Assembly: GCA_015680685.1 (NCBI GenBank)
Contig: MNCI01030356.1
Coordinates: 413,571-477,570 of the forward strand
DNA from: Gnetum montanum
Taxonomy: Eukaryota > Streptophyta > Gnetopsida > Gnetales > Gnetaceae
Direction: 5' to 3'
DNA: 64,000 nt
Shown here in pieces: positions 12,301 to 24,300 of this stretch. A program made the translations under genes and the position numbers. Under the pieces are notes generated by a model that saw only the letters and a program-made list of their open reading frames with translations, did not search any database and was not told the origin of the DNA. Position 1 is the stretch's first letter. Every line of letters begins with the position of its first letter.

Positions 12301-15300
12301 GAGGCAATAGAGGCCGTAAAATGAGCAATAGGCGACAACACAGTCAAAGCAAGAAGCATTCTACCTTTTTGTGTGAGAAACCGGTTGGTCCAATGCCCAA
12401 TCTACTACTGCATCCTCTGTAGCAATTTAATCCAGGTTCACTGACAGTTCTAGCTAAACATAGGAAAACCAAGGTATGTATGCTGCTCAATCCTTGGCAA
12501 GACCCCCAGGATTTGCATGATCCAAGTCTTTACCCTCACATCAGTGTGAGTTAGGTAAAGTGCAGACTTGGCTCTATTCACCTCGAGACCCACCTCTCCA
12601 GCCAAACACAATATAGCCATATCCATTGCATTGACCTGCAGGATAGAGGCATGTGTAAACATTATGGTATTGTCTACATATTGCCTAGTCCAACACTCCA
12701 CCCCATTAATGTGCAACCACCGCACCCCTTCATCTTTGCAATAGTCTTGTAAGATATTCATCATAAGAATGAATAGATACGGTGAAAGAGGGTCTCCCTA
12801 CCTCAATCCCCACCCTAGTGAGGAAAAACCCCAAAGCACTCCATCAAGATTGATGGAATATGCCACAAATGATTGTAGATGAAGGCACAAATCAACAAAA
12901 TCACTGCTGAAACCTTTGCTTAGCATAACATCCCTCAAATCATCCCAAGGAACAGTATCCCAACCTTTTGTAATGCCCAGTTTAAAACATAACCCTAGGA
13001 ATTGTGCCACTTTTAGGGAATGCAAGATTTCCTGATGCAAAATGACTTGATCTTGTAGGAGTCAATCTTTCACGAACCCAACTTGGTTATTTTGCACAAG
13101 CCTCAGCATCAACGGAGCCATCCTCCTCACAATCAACTTAGTTAAAAGATGGAGTGTATTGCAAACTCCAATTGGTCTATAGTGCGATGGCTTAGATGGG
13201 CAAGCAATCTTAGGGATAAGGATGATTCTTGAGCAATTTATTGCACGACAGATGTATCTCCAACTAAGCATGCTATTGAAAGTGTCCAAAATGTTTTGTC
13301 CCAACACATCTACGAATTCCTGGAAAAATTCAATTGGCCACCCATCAGGACCAAGTGCTTTACCTGGGTTAAGATCCCCTAGATCCCCTTCAAGCTCCTA
13401 CCATGAGAAGGCTCAAGTAATCTTCAATTATCCTTGACAATGTGGATTTTTTGCATTGGCACCAACAAAGGTTCCCTCTCCCGCCACCGCCAGACCTTTC
13501 CCCAATAAGATTGGAATTCCTATGCTATCTTTGGGATTTGCTCTAGCACCTGTCCTTGTTGAACCAAACTTGACACCCTCTTTGCTAGCTTGTTAGCTTG
13601 AGCCACCACCAAGAAAAAACTTATTGGCCGATCATCATCTTTGAATTACTTGTTCCTCAATCGTTGCCTCTAATACACATATTCTTCTTTATCCAACTAC
13701 TGGAGTTCGAAAAGGATATCCTACTCCTCCTAGGCCAAAGATTCCTTGGCCTCTCACCTTGCCTAGACATGAAGGAGCTGTTGTTCTAGAATCCTGCGAT
13801 GTGAGCAGAAAGTATATTTCTCGTCCTACATGCGCAACTGAATTTCTTTCTTCATAAGGGTAAGTCCATTGGTGAGGAATTCACAATGGTCCCTTGTAGA
13901 GGGATAGCGTTCCTAAATATTAGTAACCAAAGGCTGCAACCAAGGCTTCATGAGCTAGGCTCTCTCAAAGCGGAACTAGGACACCAAAGGGTATTGCTCC
14001 CTCTCAACTTGACAAATCATAGACCTGTGATCCGAGGTTCACTTTTCAGTCTTGATGACATGCACTTCTTGGCTTAGTAGGAAAGAAGACCCCACCCACA
14101 CCCGGTCAATCCATAGCTCCCATGGAATCTTGAAAACCCAAATCCAAATCGGAGCCTGGAAAAGGAGATCCTTATCATGGTGTACCCTTGCCTGCCATGG
14201 GTCGAGAGCTGGTCCCTGCGCACCAAAAAACCAAGGACCCCCAAAAGGATTTGATCCCGATCTTGAACGCAATGGAAAATGTAGAGGATGAGCTCCTCTG
14301 AAAAATTCCTCTCCCTGACATTGTCAAGCCCCCAGGTAGCAACGACCCATTTCCGGACAAGCTCTAGCTTGGGCCTTGCCCCAGTCGAAACAAAATGCCC
14401 AATGAGACTCTATTCCACCGTGCCTAACCCCTCTGACGGCACATGGGGAATCTCCAGCCTTAAAGAGCCATCAATGCTCGCTGAGGCCTTGAAAAACCCT
14501 TGGGTCTCAGCATCATCCCAAATCCCCATGCTGGGCCCAACACCATATGGCTTGAAGCACCACTACTGGCATCGCTAGCCAGCCCACCCCCAGCCGCCTC
14601 CCCGCCACCTCTTGCCAAGCTGCTACCGCCAACACTGAAGGTCCTGCCCATGCCCACTCCTGCTTCCGCTCCCTCACCTCCACCTCCCATTCCTCCTTTG
14701 AGATGACATTACATTTCCTTTGATATGACATTACATTCCTATCTTCTTTCATTATAAAAGAAGAGAGTTTTGTTTTATTAAGTTTTGGGAAATACTGTTT
14801 TTACAACACAATATTTTCAGTTTCTACAAAACAAAGTGCACGTGCGGCAGTTAATTAATTCCTGAATTTTCAAGAATAGAGCCATAGAAGTTATCAAAAA
14901 CACCTCGGTTGTTATTTTTTAGACAAGTACAAATTCAATATTCCAACTAATGGAATTGGTTATTTTAAAAAGACAACATATTATATGGTTAATAGTAGTT
15001 ACGTTTTAGGAAATAGTTCTAACAGAAGCTGCTCTGCAGAATGAACCGGCCACCAATGACAATTTTGGTCATGAACAATCATGGGGGTTCAATATTTAGT
15101 CTTCTTCCTGTTTCACAAACTACTCCTCCGGCAATTTTTCAGAAGCTATTTACAACACCTCATAATGTCTCACTAAAGAATTTGTGCTCTGCATACAGGT
15201 ACACATTAATTTTTAAATGCTCAATAATAATGATATAATATTTGGTTTAGTTCTGTATTAATAAATCCATTGTGCAGGAAGGCAGTGAATGAATCACTAG

Positions 15301-18300
15301 AGTCATTTAAAACTCCAAATGCTAAAATGTTTCTATAACTGCAATATATTGTTTGAAAAGTAATAATTTTCAAATTGTTTCATTTTAATAATAACTGATG
15401 TAGATCATAATTTCTAGTCACTGGACATATGGACAAAATACTATGAGCCAAGCATAAGCATTTGTACAGCACACCATCCTATGATCAAATGTATATTTGA
15501 ATGGCACGCAGATACGTGAACTTGTTATGTTTGTCTTCGTTTGGATCATAAAATTTGGAATACTAAACGAAATACTCCAAAATACAAGATCCAGATGTCT
15601 CTCTGTATGTGCTAAGTTAATTCTTCAAATTAGTACAAGTTTGGTTTTACGATTGGTTTTTGACTGGTATTGTTGTGGCTACTTCATAACTCGGAAGTCC
15701 TAGGACATAGACATGCACTTGAGAAAGCGAATATACGATGGACCATTGATAAATCACCATGTTGTTCATAATTTTTGTAGTTTTGCAGATTCATTAAAGT
15801 GTATATATGATATGCTAACGCTGCATACCTGAGTATTTCCTTTGATTTTAGCTCATATTGGTACTATTTCTAGATTTTGTCAGGGACATGAAAAGAATAT
15901 CTAATCAATAGTAAGGAAAAAGAACATATCAAAAATACAATCTAAGCATATTAAATTTGTAACATCCTGCATGGCATCCCGATACTATGATGTTGTTACA
16001 GCCAGAATCAACCAATTATTGGAGCAATTAATAACCCTAATCAATAATCATAGTGGAAGAAGGAAGCATAAATTAAAATAATTCCTAGAACATGCTTGCT
16101 ACACCAAGACATCATAAGAAAAATCACAACCTCATATACATTATCACATCAATCTATGCAAAACATACAAAACAAAGTATTTGTCCTTTGCCATAAGATC
16201 ACAAGTATATGTTCACAAGACAAGCATAAGCATTTGTACATCACATCATTCTATGAGCCTAGCTTCATGGCTGCCCCTGCCAAAGCTATATGCAAGTGTC
16301 TTCATCTCATAAACTAAGATACACACAAATGCTCATAAACACATGGAAATCTAGGCTCTATCCCCTCCATCAGCCCCAACTCTCATCGTTGTCTCTAGGT
16401 CCATCACCTTAATAAAACATGGTCAATATAAATTCAGTAGAAAACATTTACACTTCCCCTATCAGATGGTGGTGGATACAATGTATTAGAGGAGAGGAAT
16501 AAGGGAAGACCAGCCTACATCAAAGGTTAGTCATGCCAATGCATTCCATATCATAACACAAAGCATATCAAGCGTAAGCAACAATTAGTATATTGCACAT
16601 CTATACAAATATAACCACATAGACGCACCTAGACTCACATACACGTTACTAGGAATAGACTCGTACATCATAACATAAACACCCAACTCATGTGGTAGCT
16701 ATCATATTTGCATTCAATTTAGGTTGTATATCAGTTGCCATGAGGACTCATAATCAAATGCTTGCAAGTTTTTTATTAGTCTTTTAATTTTTAGACCAGT
16801 GTTGGGATTGATCAACTTGTGGCCCGCAATCACTAGCCTTCTAGAGGATTGGCCATAGGGACAAACATACCTATACCACAGACTAGTCATAGGGTTAAAC
16901 ACACCCATGCTCTCCCACTCCTAGGATGAGGCCTAACATAGAAGTCTCATTGATGCATCATAGTGGATGTCAATCCATGAGTACCTCCAGGGTGCCTCGC
17001 CACCAACTCGTCCAGACCTCATGCTAGCTACATACACTGATTGACCACAAGCAACTAGTGCTACATGCATTGTTGCAAAGGAAAATGACATCAAAACTAA
17101 ATAATAAGCTACCTTAAGCCTTCACAATACATGCCATATTTAGGAAGATTAGATTGGGATCGTGATCTATGCAATTCTAGGTCACGATTTGAACAATTAC
17201 GATCTTGGTTAATTCTAGATCACGATCTAGTTCAAAATCATAATTCCAAATGATTCTAGGTGATTCCAGATTGTGATCTAGTTCGGAGTTACAATTTTGG
17301 ATGATTCTAGGCAATTCTAGATGATTTCAAAATCTTTGAAAATACCAATTGATGAGTCATGTTTTGGTTGATTATATCAATGTTGTTGCATTGATGTAGG
17401 GTTAGCTGCGTTTATGTATTAGCGTTGATGTAGAGACAATAAACGCCTATATAAATGCATGCACCAACCACATTTATGGGACATTTTGATCAATAGCATA
17501 GAGAATCTCTTGCAATTTGTTTCTATAGGACTTAGAATTTATCACTAAATGCCCACAACATGAACTAAGTTGATTATTTGGAGGCTTATTAAAGTGATTA
17601 TGTACTTGGACACATTTTCATGAACAACAATAAGATCAAGATCAATTTATGTTCATTGTAGCAATTGACCTAGCTTATTGATTTTTAACTGCAATTTAAT
17701 TTCATTGTTCCCTTATTTTACATGCACTTAGTTAATTACTTTACATTTTATTGCATATTAATTATGTAGCATGAGTCTGACTACTTTGAAGCATAAATAC
17801 GTTAACGTTTGGTAATCCCAGTAATGTGCTGCTTGGTACGCCTAGTAGTAGACATTTGGTAACCCATCAATGTTAGCATAAGTTCATGATGTGTACAAGC
17901 AGCTAGAAATGGATATTTACTATTTAGGCTAGGCTAGATTTACATCTTGCACTTATATTAGATAACTTAGGCTTTTAATATTTCAATATTTTAATAGTAT
18001 TTTTGATATAGCCTCAACAACATCAATATCATGCACTTGAGTTACACTTAACCATACGTACAAGGGTCACATAAGTGTGATTGGGAAGACAACAACTAGT
18101 GATCAATCTCCTAGCTATCTAGATATCCAAATTGGTCTAGTTTAAGGAATTCGACCAAGTTGTGCATGAACACTTGTGATTTGTATGGTTGGGCGTAAGA
18201 TTTATTTTGCTGCTCATCATTTGCATTGTTGTCAAGGATTGGTCCTAGTGATTTAGATAGTTAGAATCATATAAAGATCTTTGTTAGAGTTCAAAAGATT

Positions 18301-21300
18301 TTGTTATGAGAATAATATTATTTTATTCCAACACAATAAATAATTGAAAGATGCCTTCTTCTTGCAGGGCTGATTCCATGCCTATTAATGATTCTACAAG
18401 GGGACATGATAGAAATTGTCAAGAATAGGAACAATATACCCCAGTAAATTAAAGTTGTCTACCATAATTCAAACCCTTACTATTTGGATTTCATTTTCAT
18501 TTTTCACCAAGATGATTAGTTGTGATGGAGGGACTTGGAAGCCTTGATCACTCAGTTTCATTGATGCCCATGGCAGCATTGATGAAAGTGGGACTTGAAG
18601 TAGTTGCTAGTGATTACTAGGTGGTGGATGAGATGTCCAGGCCCTATTAGCCTATTAAAGTCCAATTACGAAAGAATCGTTTAATGGAAGCATATCATAA
18701 AGCTGCTAAGGGAAGGGGGGCCACTATTCTATTAACATCGTCATTTGAAAATGGATACTGATTACCAATTTGGTAGATCACATCACCGAAATCCTCCAAC
18801 CCTTGCTACATATGACATAACAAATCTATGATTACATTCAACCTTGGCTAGCAACCAAGGAAAAGCGAGAGCAAGACCCAACTCAAGGAGGACCTCTAGG
18901 CCTAGGTCTTCTGGAAGGCCATTCATAGGTGACTAAAGGGATCATAGGAGGAGAATACGTCAACGCAACTCTCCTTAGTTCTCCATCATCCTCATTCTCA
19001 TTCTCATCATTGTCAAGCTTTGACGAAGGTGAATGTGGCCAAGACAGAAGGGGTAATGGTAGAAGACCTAATAGAGATGACTAGAGAGGCCATTGCGTAA
19101 ACAGATAAAGAGATGGTAGATGGAACCAAGAAGCAGGGCATAAAGTTCAAAGAAGGTATAGCAGGCACCATAGAAGGGGACATGGTTATAATAGAGACCA
19201 TGAGGATAGAGATGCTTATAATGAACACTTGCTTGCTACTCATAACATGATTAACATTAGGGAGGTAGTTTACATTCCCACCATGCATCAGAGGGACAAT
19301 CAGATTAAACTGCTAGACATGAACATTCCTAAGTTTGAGAGAGGCTACAATGCTAACCTACAACACCATCTACAAGTCTTTCATGATGCATGTGCATTGC
19401 AAAACATAGAAAACGAATTGCAGGATTTGAATTATTCCCTAAGACACTTATCACGGAAGTAGAAAGTTGGTATTGGTCCTTGGAACCAGAAACAATTTGA
19501 AGGTGGAGTACAATGTTGGAGATCTTCAATGAAAAATATTAGACATAGCCAAAAGTATCTAATATAAGGAAGCATATTCAAGGATGGATAAAAAAAAAGA
19601 TCATCACCCAGAGCCACAATGTTCATCTTGTCAAGCAGGTTCTCAAGAGGGTTGGTAGATGTGTGAAAAACTAACCTTTGAGTGGCTATGCCAAGGATAT
19701 TCAGGGATGAAGACAAGACAATTATGAGTCCCTTGATTTGGCCTTGGGTATATATTACTTACTATTGCATAGATGCCTAGGCCATGGCTTGTCTTTGAGG
19801 GAATCATAGGTAGACTCATGTACAAGATAAGGGAAACTATTGTGGTCTATGCCAAATAAAGCAAGTGCAAGTTGAGGAAGAAATCGATTAAGAGAGTTAG
19901 AGATTCCAAAATAACTTGTGGTAGAACTAGTAGGACTAAAGATGTTACTGGGATCACTAGAATATGTTTTCATTCACAATGACAAACTAGTAATAATCAA
20001 TGCAGAGCTAACAGAGGAACATAAGAAGTTGTTGAAAGTTGTAAACAAATGGCCCATAATATTTGCATGGTTCTATGATGAAATCACTAGAATCGATCCA
20101 CATATATGCCAACACCGCATATACATTGATATAATGGTAAAGCCTATGCTCCAACCACAATGCAAGTTGAACCCAAAATCGAAGTAGGTAGTATAAAGGA
20201 AAATTGAAAAGCTACTAGGAGTTGGATTCATTTATCCTATTGTAGATAGTGAGTGGGTAACCCCACTAGTAGTTGTGCCAAAGAAAGGAGGGCAATGGTG
20301 AATTTGCATTGATTTTAGACTACTCAACATAGCAACATTCAAGAATAACTTTTCATTGCTATTTGTGGATCAGATGTTAGATATAGTTGTAGGCCACAAG
20401 TACTACAATTTTATGGATGGTTATAGCAGCTATAACCAAATACAGATTGCATCAAAGAATCAAGCCAAAACCACATTCATGAGTCATTGGGGGAATTTTG
20501 TATACAAAAAAATATCTTTTGGCTTATGCAATGTGCCTACTACTTTCCAATGCGTACTCTTAAGCATTTTCCAAAACCATAGAGAGAATGATGTTTAAGT
20601 CTTTATGGATGACTTTTCCACCTATGGCTTTGACTTTGAACAAGCCTTGGACTAGTTGGAATAAATTTGAAAGAGGTGTGTGGAGATGAACCTAAAGTTG
20701 AACTGGCAAAAGAGCCGCCTCATGGGCTAGGAAGACATACTGTAGAGGCATAGAATCTCAAAAAAAAAAAAAAAGGCATTGAGGTTGACCTAGACAAGAT
20801 CAAGGTCATCTAAGGAATCATGCAGAGACCTCAAACAATGAAGGATGTGAGGTCATTCCTTGGTCACACAAGCTATTATCAGTGCTTCATTGAAAACTTT
20901 TCCACATTTACCAAGCTATTGGTGGAGCATACAAAAAAAAATGCACCTTTTGACTGTACAATGGGTTGTGAGAAGGCATTTGAGCTTCTGAAATATAGCT
21001 TGTAAAGATTCCAATTCTATGCATAGTTGACTGGTCTAGACCATTTCACATCATGACAGATGCATCTAATTATGTGTTAGAGATGGTGCTCACACAAATG
21101 AATGATAAAAAATACCTATACTACATCCATTGCGTAAGTAGAACAGTTGAATTACATCACAATGAAAAAGGAATTGATGGTAGTGGTATATGCTCCTAAG
21201 AAGTTCAAGCACTATGTCCTTGGATACTCTATCTTTGTGCCCACATATCACAATGCAATTCAGTTCTTGATAAACAAGTTATTGGTAAACCTTTAAATCT

Positions 21301-24300
21301 TCTGGTGGTTGGTGATATTGCAAGAGTTCAACATTATAATGATAGATAAGAAGGGGTTTGTAAATGTTGTTGTAGATCATCTGTGTAGATTAAGCTTGGA
21401 CAATAAGGCTGATGAAGAGCCTTTGTTCGATTAGTTTTCCGATGAGTCTTTATTTGCAAAGGTTACTTCAGTAGCGAACACTGCTTGGTTTGCTAACTAT
21501 CTCACATACCTAAAAGAGTAGAAGGTTCCTTCCAAATGGGACAAGCATAGGATCTAACAAATCCTACATCAGGCTAAACACTTCATGGAAATAGAAGGAA
21601 ACCTCTACAAAATTTGTGTTAGAAGCTTGGTGTGATGGTGCATTCTTGAGGAGAATGAATTGAGAGTATTCCAAGATGTGCACAACGGACCATGTTGGAC
21701 ATTACATGGACATGAGAATGACACTTAAAATTCTCATGGCTTGGTACTTTTGGCCAACTCTATTTTGTGATGCACATCAATTTTGTAAGTGTTGTGAGCA
21801 TTGTCAACAAGATGCTAGGATATCAACATAGTTTAAAAAACTGCAATAGGGGTTGCAACCATTGGAGCCTTTTGATTTGTTGGGGATTGATTTCATGGAT
21901 CCCATCACGCTTTCTTCAAATGGAAAATCATACATCATAGTGGTTTGTGAACTATTACACATAGTGGGCTGAATCAACTCCAGTAACAAATTGCATTGTA
22001 GGCATAGTCACAAGACTTTTTAGCAACAAGTGGTAAACAGATTTGGTGCACTGAGGGCATTCACTTCTGATAATGGCACCCATTTTATGGGTGCTACCTT
22101 TAAAAAGCACAATGGAATGCTTAGGGGTAGAACACAAAACTTACTACACCTGACCATTCCCAAACTAATGGCTAAGCTAAAGTAATCAATAGGGAGATTA
22201 TGTGAATCTTTACTAGGATAGTTAGTAGGTATAGGAAAGACTAGGATATGAAACTCAATGATGCCTTATGAGCTTATCGATCCACCTAGAATTTCCCATA
22301 GGCTACTTCCCATATGAATTAGTGTGTGGTAAGTTACCAAAACTTTCAATCCAAATAAACTTATGTACACTAAATACTACTTGTGAGCTTGACCTTGACA
22401 TTAGCCTAACATAGAAAGAATTTGTTATGAACCTCAATGTGCTAAATGAAAACAATAGGGTAGCACTCATGTTGAATAAAGTTCACAAAGCATACACCAA
22501 ACAACATCATGATGCCAGGATCTGACAAGTAGAATTCTAACTAGGAGACAAGGTACTCTACTAGAATCCCACACATGCCTCAATGTACAAAATTATAAAC
22601 ATTATGTGAAGGACCTTACATCATATATTCTACATTCAAATCTAACTTGATGTAGATATAGCATCTTGATGACTCACAAAAGATTATGCTGGTCAACATC
22701 CAACAAATTAAGCCATTTTGGGAACCCCCTGTGGAGCCAATGTCTTAAACACTCCTAACCTTGTTGCTACAAGATCCATTTTCTACATCTTTTCTTTGAA
22801 ACTCGATCGTGGGGGCAATATTTTGGGTTGAGCTGAGTGCATTTTCATCTTCTTGTTACACAATTTTATATAATTTTCTGATTTCTTAAATATTTTTCCT
22901 TTATTTAAGATTAGGAACAGTAGGCTGCATGGGTTACAGGACAGGAACAGGTGGCCTCATACCATTGTTCACTAATTTGTTCCCTTGGGCCTGAGCAAGG
23001 CTAGACCTCTTAGCCCTTTTGATTCGAGACAACTTGGTTGCACAAGCCTTGGTTACGGCCATTAGTTGACGACATATGGGAAGACTATAGACAGGGCTAG
23101 GGAGACCCCAGGAATTTCCTCAAAGAAGGACTTCTTCGTTTGAAATGGGCTATTCGATCTTTACCTGTGGAGGAAAAATTCTTGTTCCAGATGGGCTGCA
23201 TGATACTATGGGACAGGTTGACCCAGATTTAGTCCTAACAGGAGGCCAGGGAGGATCTGCATGAAGAGGAGCAGAATATCCTGATGCAATTATAGGCACT
23301 TGACTTGGAGGAGGAGACATACTGGAAGCAACGGTTACGGATTAGATGGCTTCGTGAAGGGGACATGCAAACGGAATTCTTTTTTGCTGCTGCTAAGACA
23401 CGTGGATGGAGCCAACCTCATAGATTGATTACCACTGGGGGAGAGATAGTTGATGAGCCGCAGGGCGTGGCTAGAGAGCTAACACACTATTGGGAGATGA
23501 TCTGGGCAAAGCAACCCACAGAGCCCATTTCGATTCGAGTTGCGTAGGTGCTAAATGAGGAAGATAACATTAGACTGCTAGCCCTGTATTCCTGGTAGGA
23601 ACTACCAACAACGATTGATGATATGCCAGGGGGGAAGGTGCTAGGGCTAGATGGTTGGAGCCTCAAATTTCTCAAGACCTTCTTGGATATTGTGGGGTTC
23701 AACATTCTAGACGCCTTCAATCTAATGTTGGCCAAGAAGTAGGTTCATCGGGAGCTTAACTATTCTTGAATTGTGTGAATCCCCAAGCGTGCAGATGCGT
23801 ATCTCCTAGAACATTTTCGACCTATTGGGGTTTGCAACATCTTGATCCAGATATTTTCCAAGATGATTGTACATAGGCTAGCTCCTCTAATGCCCAAGTT
23901 GGTGGGGGTTAATCAAATAGGGTTCGTGCAAGGCTGGACCCTGCGGGACCAAATTCTTCTAATGCAAGAGGTTTTCCACTCTCTTCGGCTATCGAAGTTC
24001 CCCAGGTTGTGTCTCAAACTAGACATCACTAAAGCATACGATACACTCAACTGGGAGGCCCTGGTTGTCATCATGCAGAAAAAAGGATTTGACCTAGGTC
24101 TTATCTAACTCTACATCCACTTACAATCCTCCGTTGGCTTCTCTTTCGATGTTTTGGGGGCGGGGGGGGGGGCACCGCACCTAAGACCATCTAGCACTTC
24201 GCCTTCCAATGCACCTACATGCGCACCACGTGGTGAGAGACGGGCTGGGCTCCCCTGATAAAATTAACAGGAGACTCCCAAGCCACATTACTTTTATGGG

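Larger units (their letters stand above)
10152..14741 (-). mobile_element. LINE-1: internally deleted non-LTR retrotransposon with extra ORF3
   Basis: L1-like LINE, antisense to PHYLLO, flanked by a perfect 12-bp target duplication (TCTTCTTTCATT at 10140-10151 and 14742-14753). Minus-strand order: Gly/Ala-rich start and DUF4283-like ORF1 remnant, end of the endonuclease, reverse transcriptase, zf-RVT zinc-finger domain, then ORF3 (globular domain, coiled coil, J-like end). The 3' end reads CTCC followed by a short A tract, homologous to the ends of LINE-2 and LINE-3a. ORF1 runs directly into the endonuclease C-terminus, so about 1.3 kb is missing compared with LINE-3b. Stops and frameshifts are frequent. 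Confidence 0.88.
15199..17349 (+). other. start of the 25.1-kb intron: no gene recognised
   Basis: AT-rich sequence. It contains a 36-bp direct repeat with three mismatches (15449-15484 and 16221-16256, around AAGCATAAGCATTTGTACA) and a degenerate tandem array at about 17150-17325 beside the gypsy LTR. Confidence 0.7.
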
